Part shown: positions 50,988 to 60,400 of the stretch, piece by piece
How positions within the stretch are numbered: the first letter of the stretch is position 1
Layout: each line of letters starts with the position of its first letter
DNA from: Candidatus Poseidonia sp.
GTDB taxonomy: Archaea; Thermoplasmatota; Poseidoniia; Poseidoniales; Poseidoniaceae
DNA length: 64,000 nucleotides
Reading direction: 5' to 3'
NCBI GenBank assembly: GCA_030829545.1
Contig: JAURAI010000008.1
Span: forward strand, 1 to 64,000
The notes under the pieces: generated by a model
Told to the model about the DNA's origin: nothing
The model's input: the letters and a program-made list of their open reading frames with translations, nothing else
The model's database searches: none
Made by a program: the position numbers and the translations under genes

Positions 50988-52130
50988 TCAACGATTGGGT
51001 GCAATGCTCGCCTGCTGCCAACCGTCTTCATTTCGTATCAGGTGGGTGACCTTTCCGTCATCTTCAACCACCATTCGGTCGCCATCTTCAAGAGCTACGA
51101 CGGGTAAGTCATCGGCATCCTGCAGGGCTTCGTCAAGAGCGCTGCGAGATGATTTGATACGACTGCTGTAGTGCGTCAGGGCGAGAACACCAGCGTTCAA
51201 ATGATGGGCTGAGCGAACAGCCCCTTTGGCCGTCGAATGGAGGTGTTCCTCTGCTTTCTCCTGTTGCTCTTCAAGGAAGGTGGCTTCATGCACCAAGAGG
51301 GTCGGTGCCAGTTCAGGCGTGAACCCTTGAGCCATTGATGCTGTATCGCCCGAAATCATCACGCTGGTTGGTGCGTGGTCGGACAACCTGAACGAACTGG
51401 CTGTCAATGCCGTCCCGTCCTTCATTTCAACATCCTGACCCTTTGCAAGTTGTGTGCGCTCATCGGTAGAAAGGTTGAGTGCCTTCGCTCGTTCACGGTC
51501 AAAGGCACCTTTGGTTGGACCTTGGCCAATCATCCAAGCGCATGAGGGGACCGAATGGGTGGTCGGCACAGCACGCAAGGAACATTTCTTCCAACCCTGT
51601 GGCTGAGGCATCTCGTCGAGAAGAAGGCCGGTGAACGTGGATGGATTCATCTCAATCCATCGGTCATTAACAGGGTCTCCCAGCACCCAACGCACGGGAA
51701 AGGCAAGGTATTGGGCACCAAGTTCGAGCCAAGCTCGCCATTGACGAGCCAATTCCGCTGGTGGGGCATCCTTCGGCAAGGGTGTGCCCTCGAGCAGGGC
51801 ATCAATCACATCCGAAGAGGTAGGCCCGAGGATGAGGAGGGGTTGTTGGCGATGCTCTAAGTCCATCGATTGCAACCAAGGAAGCGCTCCCCATGTATGG
51901 TCGAGATGACCGTGAGTGAAAGCGAGGACGGCAATGTCGCTGGGCTTCAAGGTCACGCCTTTTGCCTTGGTTTTGAGATGCTTACGTTGCGCACCGTAGC
52001 GTTCCTGAAAGCCTTCACCTGCATCGACAACAACGGTTCCGTCGGCACATTTGATGATGCTTCCGCTCACCGAGCGCGTCCCAGTTGGTCGCGCTGATGC
52101 CGTACCGAGAACATGAACGTCAAAGGGCAT
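50988..52130 (-). CDS. Ribonuclease Z-like metallo-beta-lactamase-fold protein
   Basis: VHVLGTASARPTGTRSVSGS, FTHGHLDHTWGALPWL, HEATFLEEQQEKAEEHLHSTAKGAVRSAHHLNAGVLALTHYSSR. Confidence 0.85.
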   Translation of the reverse strand: MPFDVHVLGTASARPTGTRSVSGSIIKCADGTVVVDAGEGFQERYGAQRKHLKTKAKGVTLKPSDIAVLAFTHGHLDHTWGALPWLQSMDLEHRQQPLLILGPTSSDVIDALLEGTPLPKDAPPAELARQWRAWLELGAQYLAFPVRWVLGDPVNDRWIEMNPSTFTGLLLDEMPQPQGWKKCSLRAVPTTHSVPSCAWMIGQGPTKGAFDRERAKALNLSTDERTQLAKGQDVEMKDGTALTASSFRLSDHAPTSVMISGDTASMAQGFTPELAPTLLVHEATFLEEQQEKAEEHLHSTAKGAVRSAHHLNAGVLALTHYSSRIKSSRSALDEALQDADDLPVVALEDGDRMVVEDDGKVTHLIRNEDGWQQASIAPNR

Positions 52131-52139
52131 GAAATCACC

Positions 52140-52400
52140 TCAGGAATTCATCGGAATGGGTGTCGCTGGAAACCATCGAAGGAGGACGATCTCGTCAATA
52201 GCACGAATCCAGCGCCAAGGAACGGCGAGAGGGATGCTCCCCTCAACCAAGTCTTCGGGCGTATCGCGTACGAAAAGGTGCGTGCAGTGCATGCTTTCTG
52301 CGTCAATAACGGCATCGTGAACGGTACCTAATTTCCGACCGTTGGGCAAATAGACTTCAAGACCCGTCCATCTGGACATGACCTCTTCACCTTGCACCAT
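52140..52400 (-). CDS. PRC-barrel domain protein
   Basis: SRWTGLEVYLPNGRKLGTVHDAVIDAES...GSIPLAVPWRWIRAIDEIVLL. Confidence 0.78.
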   Translation of the reverse strand: MVQGEEVMSRWTGLEVYLPNGRKLGTVHDAVIDAESMHCTHLFVRDTPEDLVEGSIPLAVPWRWIRAIDEIVLLRWFPATPIPMNS

Positions 52401-52483
52401 GATGTGGCCTGTGGGTTGACCCTCAATAAAACAACGGCCTGAGTTGAAGCCATTTGACCCAAACTTGGGTCGTCAATTCAGCG

Positions 52484-53095
52484 TCACTTACCACGGTTGA
52501 GGTTTGCACGCAGCGAGGGTCGCAACTTTTCTGCGCCCTTACCCTTCTTGTGCAGACCACGACCACGCTTTCCAGCAGAGGTCTTGCCACGGTAGGCTCG
52601 TCCACGGTGGGCGGTGTTGCCGTTAGCCCGTGAGAATACACCGAGTTGCTTGTCGTTGATGATAGCGGGGTGGTGTGTGTCAAGCATAATGACTTCGAAG
52701 AACTTGTGCTTTCCGTCTTGTCCAACCCAGTAGGAGTTGAGCACTTCGAGGTTGGGGAAGTGACGAGCCACACGCTCTTCGGCGATGCGTTGCGTGTTCT
52801 TGGCCATGGTGATCTTGGAGATACCAGCCTTGGATGGCTTGCGCTTCATGTGGATTTTACCCTTACGAAGTCCACCACGTCGAACACGGGTGCGAATCAG
52901 GATAACGCCTTGCTTGGATTTGTAACCAAGACGGCGAGCGGCATCGAGGCGAGTGGGTCGCTCAATGCGGCAGTTGACGGGTTCACGGCGCCATTGTGCC
53001 ATGCGAGCCTGCCGGTACATGTGGGGCAGTGCATCGTTTGGGCGCTTCCATGTTTGTCGTACGTGTTGATACAATCCTTGAGCCATGGATGTCAC
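52484..53095 (-). CDS. rpl15e: Large ribosomal subunit protein eL15 (L15e)
   Basis: RIERPTRLDAARRLGYKSKQGVILIRTRVRRGG...VLNSYWVGQDGKHKFFEVIMLDTHHPAI. Confidence 0.97.
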   Translation of the reverse strand: MTSMAQGLYQHVRQTWKRPNDALPHMYRQARMAQWRREPVNCRIERPTRLDAARRLGYKSKQGVILIRTRVRRGGLRKGKIHMKRKPSKAGISKITMAKNTQRIAEERVARHFPNLEVLNSYWVGQDGKHKFFEVIMLDTHHPAIINDKQLGVFSRANGNTAHRGRAYRGKTSAGKRGRGLHKKGKGAEKLRPSLRANLNRGK

Positions 53096-53161
53096 CTCTG
53101 CTTCTCAGCATCACGGCGACAAATCTCCCCTTTATGAGTCTGCCCACGCGTTCTTTGCCGC

Positions 53162-53539
53162 TCAGGGTTGCCAAAGCGGAAGTCCTTCAGCTTGGATTCC
53201 ACGCCATCCGCCCCACAAAGAGAGGACGTTGGCCCACCCCATCTCCTGAACGGATTTGGCTGCAAGTGCGCTGCGAAATCCACCTCCACAGTAGAGAACA
53301 ATACGGGCGTCATCATCCCACTCCTGCTTCTCAATGTCCCGCTCAAGAACTCCTTTGCCGATGTGTACCGCGCCCTCAAGGTGACCTGCTGCATATTCGT
53401 GAGCCTCACGCACGTCGACGACGATGAGTTGGTCTCCATCGTCCATCATGGCCCGCAGTTGTGCTGAATCGCATTCCTCAATGAGGGCACGAGCAGCATC
53501 AACGCTGGCGAGGAATCGGGGGCTGTGGGTTTTGCCCAT
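53162..53539 (-). CDS. Rhodanese-domain protein
   Basis: LIVVDVREAHEYAAGHLEGAVHI and IVLYCGGGFRSALAAKSVQEMGW (active-site Cys). Confidence 0.92.
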   Translation of the reverse strand: MGKTHSPRFLASVDAARALIEECDSAQLRAMMDDGDQLIVVDVREAHEYAAGHLEGAVHIGKGVLERDIEKQEWDDDARIVLYCGGGFRSALAAKSVQEMGWANVLSLWGGWRGIQAEGLPLWQP

Positions 53540-53589
53540 GACCGGTCCAGAGGGGTTAGCCTCTTGAGGAAATCGCTCCAGCCCAATTC

Positions 53590-54300
53590 ATGGCTGAGCA
53601 GATTACCGGTCTCAAAGCGGTCACGGAGGCCTTGCAGTCAGGCCTCGCCCTCGACCGCGTTCTCGTCGACCGGGACCACGATACTTCAGCCCTCCGCGCC
53701 CTGTGCGAAGAGCGGGGAATCCCGTTGGAAGAAGGCTCAACCAACGACCTGTGGCGCATGTCGGCCGACGGCGCACAAGTCGCGCTTGCTTTGACCGGCA
53801 GAACCCAGCATACCACACTCGACGAGGTGATGCAAGGAGGAGGATGTGTGTGGCTTTTTGACGGCGTTGAATATTCAACAAACCTCGGCTTTGCGATCCG
53901 TACCGCCGAGGTTTCGGGAGCCGATGCAGTGGTCCTCAATGTCTCCAAAACACATGAAGAACGACGAACGATACGACGTGCAAGCATGCGTGCAGACCGC
54001 TTCATTCCCGTTATTTACGAGGCGACGACATCCATTCTTTCAGCCGCAAAAGAGCACGGGTTCAGAATCGTTGCTGCGGAAGATGTAGGAACGCACGGTC
54101 CTTGGGACGAGGACTTGACTGGCAATGTTCTTCTCGTGGTAGGGGCAGAACGTCACGGCGTCAGTGACGAGGTGCTGGCAGCCACCGATGCGATTGTTCG
54201 TTTGCCAATGCATGGTTTCGTCCCATCCTATAATTTGCAAGTAGCAGTCAGCGTTCTCGCTGTTGAAGCGCTTCGTCAGCGGCAAATGTTGCAAAACTGA
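53590..54300 (+). CDS. SpoU/TrmH-family RNA methyltransferase
   Basis: LFDGVEYSTNLGFAIRTAEVSGAD, LLVVGAERHGVSDEVL, RLPMHGFVPSYNLQVAVSVLAVEA. Confidence 0.93.
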   Translation: MAEQITGLKAVTEALQSGLALDRVLVDRDHDTSALRALCEERGIPLEEGSTNDLWRMSADGAQVALALTGRTQHTTLDEVMQGGGCVWLFDGVEYSTNLGFAIRTAEVSGADAVVLNVSKTHEERRTIRRASMRADRFIPVIYEATTSILSAAKEHGFRIVAAEDVGTHGPWDEDLTGNVLLVVGAERHGVSDEVLAATDAIVRLPMHGFVPSYNLQVAVSVLAVEALRQRQMLQN

Positions 54301-54327
54301 CTTAAAGAACTCCTTTGAGGGTCATGC

Positions 54328-55188
54328 ATGGGATTCTTCGCAACCATTGGACGCGGCTGGCAAATGAGCAAACTGAGTATGAGTGTAATTCGCAAGGACC
54401 CAGAACTGCTCGTCTACATGATGATTTCAGCCGTCTTCAGCCTTGCCTGTATGATCGGAATCGGCTTGCCTCAATACATGGAGATGTCATGGGCCATTGA
54501 TGCAGATGGTGTTGCCACAGGTGCCTATCTTGGCTACGCATTTGCGGGTTACATGACCATGACCATCATTGTGACCTTCTGGAATTGTGCGATTGTCGCC
54601 AATGCCAACATCCGTTTGACCGGTGGCAACCCCACCTTTGGAGACGGGATTCGTGAAGCCTCAAAGCACCTGCCTGCAATCATTGCATGGGGCATTATCG
54701 CCGGTACGGTTGGATTGCTTCTAAAATTCCTCGAGGGCGCTGCACGAAGCAGTGACAACGATGCCATGCGGACGGTTGCTGTCTTCATACACATGATTGG
54801 AGGATTCATTTGGTGGGCCATGACCTTCTTCATGCTCCCCTTCTTGGTCATTGAAGGTCAATCGCTTGGAAACTCCCTCAAATCAAGCAAGGATACCTTC
54901 TTTGCAACCTGGGGCGAGAACATTACCTCAGGACTCGGAATCGGTCTTGTGGCCTTCTTGGTAGCGATTCCACTGATTGTCATTACCATTGCTCTCTTGA
55001 CGGTCATGCCGCTGCTCGGACTTGTCTTTGGCGCCCTTGCATTCGGCCTTCTTATTGCGGGAACTACCACTGCAGAACAAGTCGCGGTTGTCGCTCTTTA
55101 CCGCTTTGCGAAGGACGGATATATGCCACAGATCTACCAGAGTGCTGGCGTATTGACTTACAACTTTGGTAACGCACAAACCGTTTGA
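54328..55188 (+). CDS. Multi-pass membrane protein, DUF6159-like
   Basis: FFATIGRGWQMSKLSMSVIRKDPELLVYMMIS followed by six hydrophobic segments. Confidence 0.7.
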   Translation: MGFFATIGRGWQMSKLSMSVIRKDPELLVYMMISAVFSLACMIGIGLPQYMEMSWAIDADGVATGAYLGYAFAGYMTMTIIVTFWNCAIVANANIRLTGGNPTFGDGIREASKHLPAIIAWGIIAGTVGLLLKFLEGAARSSDNDAMRTVAVFIHMIGGFIWWAMTFFMLPFLVIEGQSLGNSLKSSKDTFFATWGENITSGLGIGLVAFLVAIPLIVITIALLTVMPLLGLVFGALAFGLLIAGTTTAEQVAVVALYRFAKDGYMPQIYQSAGVLTYNFGNAQTV

Positions 55189-55200
55189 GAACGAACGGGC

Positions 55201-56685
55201 TCAGTCCTCTGGGCTTTTCCTTTCGTTCATGCTCTCGAGGCGCTTTTGAGCGTCTTTTCGGATACGTTCATGTGGTGAATTTAGACCGGCTTCAAACATT
55301 TCACGCATCCTCGGGTAATGGGGGAAGTTATGAGGTACGAGCATGTAGGCCCACCGCAAGACAAAGCGCCAAGGAGAATGCCAAATTTCGTCAACCAGCA
55401 GATAAGCATCCTCGTCGTTGATGTCCCTCATGCCAGACAAGATGACTCTTTGTACTTCTCCAGAACCGTTTTTCATCAGTGGAAGCCAAAGTTTCCCGTG
55501 ATTTACCGCCATGTTGCGTTTTGAGGCTTCAACAATGCCAATCTGAACCCCCTCCAATGGACATGAAAGGCGCTCGCTTGCCCATCGTTCGAACCACGAA
55601 CCGTATGTGCGTACATGCTGAAGAAAACGGCCCAATTCGTGTTGAGGTAACTCTTCAATGATGCGTCGTATCCAAACATCCATGTTTTGACGGTGCGATA
55701 ACCACGTGACGAGGTTTCGTTCCAACCAAGCACTCGGCTCTTCCTCGAGCAAGATATCGCTCTGCTCAATCAAAGCTTCCTCCAGTTCCGCAAAACGATT
55801 CAAGCGTTCGTGGACCGACCAGCCCAATGTCTCAATGGGATGGTTCAGTAAGCCATGGAGATCCTTCCATGCAGTTTCGGCATCGGTAGAGGGATAATGG
55901 TTTAATGCACTTCGAACCACAACGGGGTTGCGTGAAGTCGCAACTAAGTTGCGAATCATTTGAAGGACATTCTCCTCATTTTCTCCCCCCGTCTGCGCGA
56001 TGGCCCAAAGGACGTCGTACTCCTCTCGGTCAGTATGCTCCCTGAGAATTCGTTGAGCGATGGCGCTGGCTGCCTCGGGATAAAATGGCCATCGGAAGGA
56101 GTCTCGCAGAAGTGCCCAGTCATCACCCTCAAGGGTGGTTAATGCGTGCTCTACAGCGTCCTCTGGAACGCGCACGCAATTCAAAAAGGCTGTTTGGAGG
56201 TCACGGCGACGGCGGTCGAGAACGGGATTGTACCTTGCATGACTTTGCCCCAAATGTTTTTCGGGATAGAGACTGTTCAAAAGAGTTCGTGGAAGGTGTT
56301 GAATCGGTATCTCATCACTTCCACAAAGCAACAGAAAACAGGCCACGAAATCGGTATGGAGTAGGCTCTGTGCTCCTGGTTCTGGTACGACGCATACTCG
56401 AATACCGTTCACTTCCACGGGCAAATGCCGAGCCTGAAATCGGGATCCCACCGAACAACCTGCGTCGAGGCTTGCGGCCGCCATGGGAAAGACAGCGAGT
56501 TCATGGCCGTTCACAATCCGAACCAATCGCTCTCCATGGGTGGATTGCTGCACATCCCACATTCCTGACTCTTTTGCAAGTTCCTCGCACCAAGCAAGGG
56601 CTCGGAGAATTGCGGCCCGCCGCTTGTTACTGAGTTTTCCGGGAAATGCAATTGTGCCAAATGGCGTGGCTTGGACGGACATCAC
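55201..56685 (-). CDS. Large soluble protein, possibly helical-repeat (HEAT-like), function unknown
   Basis: Long ORF with alternating helical segments; no catalytic motif recognised. Confidence 0.55.
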   Translation of the reverse strand: MMSVQATPFGTIAFPGKLSNKRRAAILRALAWCEELAKESGMWDVQQSTHGERLVRIVNGHELAVFPMAAASLDAGCSVGSRFQARHLPVEVNGIRVCVVPEPGAQSLLHTDFVACFLLLCGSDEIPIQHLPRTLLNSLYPEKHLGQSHARYNPVLDRRRRDLQTAFLNCVRVPEDAVEHALTTLEGDDWALLRDSFRWPFYPEAASAIAQRILREHTDREEYDVLWAIAQTGGENEENVLQMIRNLVATSRNPVVVRSALNHYPSTDAETAWKDLHGLLNHPIETLGWSVHERLNRFAELEEALIEQSDILLEEEPSAWLERNLVTWLSHRQNMDVWIRRIIEELPQHELGRFLQHVRTYGSWFERWASERLSCPLEGVQIGIVEASKRNMAVNHGKLWLPLMKNGSGEVQRVILSGMRDINDEDAYLLVDEIWHSPWRFVLRWAYMLVPHNFPHYPRMREMFEAGLNSPHERIRKDAQKRLESMNERKSPED

Positions 56686-56811
56686 TACTCAAAGGTCATG
56701 ACATTAGATAAGTAAAGGATGAAGACCAATGATGCTCCATCAACTGACAGCGAATGTTAGTGAATGACCAAGGAGAACGAACGATGGATTACAGGCCACT
56801 ACATGCAAGTT

Positions 56812-57237
56812 TCATTGGACGATCAAACTTGAAGCATTGGAGTCAACGTCACTGCTTACCTTTGATGAAGGCCAGCGCCATATCGCATAGGAGAGAGCCA
56901 TCATGCCGAGTTGAGCCAGTAAGCGAAGCATGTGCCAGTGATGGGCATAGGTCTTCCCGTCAAGGGGGATGTTGTTCACCCACATGTTGAAGTTCGCCCA
57001 ATAGATTCCAACGAGAAACACCAGGCTGGCCAGTCCTGCATGGGGACGAGTCCAAGGCAGAATGAGGCCGACGCCAATCGCAATTTCGATGACGCCTGTG
57101 ATGAGAACCCAGATGGTTTGGTCACCCAAAACGGTGGGCACTATGGGTTCGAACCACGCGGTATTGGTGAAGTGCTGAACGCCGACATTGACGTACATAC
57201 CGCCAAAGATTACGCCCAGTACTGCGCCTATTTTCAT
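56812..57237 (-). CDS. DoxX-like small membrane protein
   Basis: MKIGAVLGVIFGGMYVNVGVQHF... with four hydrophobic segments; true start uncertain (ORF to 57363). Confidence 0.55.
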   Translation of the reverse strand: MKIGAVLGVIFGGMYVNVGVQHFTNTAWFEPIVPTVLGDQTIWVLITGVIEIAIGVGLILPWTRPHAGLASLVFLVGIYWANFNMWVNNIPLDGKTYAHHWHMLRLLAQLGMMALSYAIWRWPSSKVSSDVDSNASSLIVQ

Positions 57238-57347
57238 GGGTAAGGCAATGTATGAACAGTCTTGAAGGTTCGTGTACAGAAATACGTTTTGAACACTCGG
57301 ATGCATCATGGCAACCTTGTGCCCGTTTAAAAATTGTAAAATCCCAA

Positions 57348-57356
57348 TTTTAAATA
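57348..57356 (+). promoter_or_regulatory. Possible archaeal TATA box (ttttaaata) in the divergent promoter region of the giant SF1 gene
   Basis: AT-rich box ~82 nt upstream of the 57439 start; a further TTTAAA lies on the other side of the same gap. Confidence 0.35.
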
Positions 57357-57438
57357 GGTTCATCCACTGGTATCATCTAACCCTGACGGCTTAGGGTGAC
57401 TTTTTCCCTTGTTACTGAATCATTTGGAGGTGTGCGGG

Positions 57439-60400
57439 ATGGCAAAAAAGAAACCACCGACCTTCCACACCATCCATCATATTTGGAAGTACAGATTTCA
57501 TAGGAAACCAGAAACAAGAGATTGGATTTTCTATCTAAGCCGACCCGGTCTTGAATTTCTCCGTAAACCTGATGAAGATAGCAAAGCCGGGTACGAATTC
57601 TTGAAAGAGGAAATTAAGGAATTTCTCAACGGATCGGAAAAGAAAACGGGAAACATCATTTTCAAAACAATCACCGGTCCGGATTCGATCTATGCCACCT
57701 TCATGTACCCCTTCAATATTCAAGAAGAGGCGAGTGGACGTACGGGGTGTATCATTCATGTCGGGAAGACGGAATCCGAATTGGCCACATCTAAAATCGA
57801 CGACTCTCCTGTTGCTTCATCTTCAATGTTCAGCTCAGAAATAACTGAATGGGTCAAGGAGTCTCTAACGACTCCTCCCGGAATAGATGATGTAGACCCA
57901 ATGTGGAATGAGTTCTCAGGTGCGAAATTCCTCCCAACTGATGAACTTCTCAAGCCCGAAGGAAAATGGAGAGATTTCCGACATCTTCTCTGTCATCAAT
58001 TTATTGAAATCCGACTTACGAGGCATACATTGGATGGAAAGGCATCGAGCGGAGAACAGATTGACGCTCTGAACCAATTTCAATCAACAAGTTCGGGTTT
58101 TGCTCATTTTGGTGGAGCCCCGGGAACTGGGAAATCAACGCTCCTACACATGGTCTGCGCCCATCGTTTAGCACTCAACAAAGGACTGGATCGAGGCCTC
58201 AAGAAGGATATTTTTTACTACACGCCCTCGTTTTTGCTCAAAGAGGAAGGGCAACGTGAAATTAAAACAATCCTAGAATACATCTATCTTGCGACACAGC
58301 AAGATTTAGTTGAATTAATGCACAACATCAAGTTCGTTTCACAAGAAGAGTTGTACCTCGCTGATGAACCTGGGAGGGAATGGAATCTACTGGGGGATAC
58401 CGGTAGCCAAAACAAATTGATGAAGCTTTTTGGAAAGAAGAAGGGGGATGTAAGCGGAATTGTAAAAGAAGTTAACCTGTTCAAGCAACAAGTACGCCAA
58501 CTCGTCATTGGGGTGTTTGAAAGCAAGAACAATTTCTTGCATTTCGCAAAAAAACAATCCAAACAGAATTGGGATGAACAAGAATTAAATCTCTTTAATC
58601 CGAATCAACCATCGCCTCAAGGGATCCGCCTTAAAACCTTCATGGAAGGAGATGACCTTGAGAAATTTAAGCGTAAATTACGCCAAATCGACCTCTTTGA
58701 AGGGACTCACCCTGGCGCTTATTGGGATCCAACCTTAATGATCCTCAATGCGAAAAATCAACGTCATCCAGACGGGAACATTTGGAACGAACTTAAAGGA
58801 AAGATGAATTACATCGTGATGGATGAAGCACAAGACATCAATATCAGCGAGATCCGTACCATTTTAACTCACTTTTCAAGTAGACAAGAGGAGAATAATT
58901 TTGATGATTTCCACTTTATCGGTGCGGGAGATGAAAATCAAAACATCAAGCAACTCATGTTTTTCTCTCAAAACCACCACCTCAAACATCTGTTTAGTGA
59001 CTGGACACGCAGTCTCAAGGTCAAGGCTTCAAAAGATCAAATGCTCTTGTCTCACGGGCTTGATGAAATCCAGAATACAATTCTCAAGTCAGCATATCGA
59101 ATTTTTGACGAAATGATTGAGCCAATACAAGAAATACTTAAGCAAATTCATGACATTTCTGAGGATAAAAAAAACCCCTCCGGTTTTCAAAAAACACTTT
59201 TTGGGAGAAAAGGAGTATTTTGTATCAATCCTCCAAATGGTGGAAACCATATTACCGGAAAATGGAACAAAATGATTCTTGAAAAATTGGCACTACAACT
59301 TGAAGATGAAAAAGAAAAACTCTCCAATAACATTGCCCCGTTGGTTGTAGCCCTGTGCTTCGATGAAGACGATCTCAAACCGGATAATTTCAACCTTGGT
59401 TCAAACCCACTTTCTGAGAGATTAACGGGCGTTCCAAATGCTAACGAACTTCATGACAGTGTTAATGAATTACTCACACGATTTACGAACAAATTCATTG
59501 AAAAGAAACAGGGTGATGCTGAACCAACGTACCAAGATTGGCTCAATGAGTTATCCTTTAGGGGGGTGTTGTCGGTCAAAGATATCAAAGGCCTCACCGT
59601 TCCAATTACGATCATCATCCCACCGGTCCTCTTATTGGAGGAGGCAAAAAATCAGCGTATTAATCAAGAAAAGTTTTCTAAATTCCTTGTGCAACTTACT
59701 CGAGCCCAATACTATAACTTGCTACTTGATAACGTTCAAGAATTGGGTATGAGTGAGTATTTGGTCACTGAAATTGAAAAAGAAAATGTCGAGCCGTGGC
59801 TAAGCAGTGTCTTACAGCATTCATTAGGTTTTGATCCATCCTTTGAATTACTCTTCAAGCAAACGCTTCAAAATTACGACTCTGAGATTTACTGGCAAAA
59901 ACTGAAATTAAAGGTAGACGACATGGATGATGACATCAAGCAATATGTGCGCTTCATGGAAGAGTTTTACATTTCTCTTCAAGGTAACAAACTTGCTCCA
60001 AACCTGAACGAATTCTTCACACTCCAACGTGAAAATTCCGCAAATCCTGACATCATTGAGATTTCAAATATCAAACTCCAAGATACATCCAATAATACCA
60101 TGGAAATTGATGCACTCAAGGAAATCGATGAAAAATACCTTCTCGGAACTCGAATGGACAAGAAATATCTCGCTTCTGTAATGCTTTTCGTGGTAATTAA
60201 CCACTACATTCGAAAGAAACTTCATCGCGAAACCAACGATGGCGATGAAAACCTAACCCTTCCGAATGAGTTACTTGGATACATGAAAAATTGGGTCCAG
60301 GAGAACCAAGATTCTACAATTGCTGAAAACAATGAAACAACACAATGGTTCAATCTAATTTCTGGAGAGTACAGTGAAACGAATCCTGTTTTACGATCAC

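Noticed and set aside
55590-55606. gttcgaaccacgaacc, tRNA-like T-loop motif
   Set aside because: Inside the 55201..56685 coding frame, with no surrounding cloverleaf.
57140-57160. gggttcgaaccac, resembling a tRNA T-loop
   Set aside because: Lies inside the DoxX-like coding sequence; no acceptor, D or anticodon stems could be fitted.
57330-57351. 7-bp inverted repeat (aaaattg/caatttt) upstream of the SF1 gene as an operator
   Set aside because: Short and built of A/T runs in an AT-rich promoter; too likely by chance to list as a finding.
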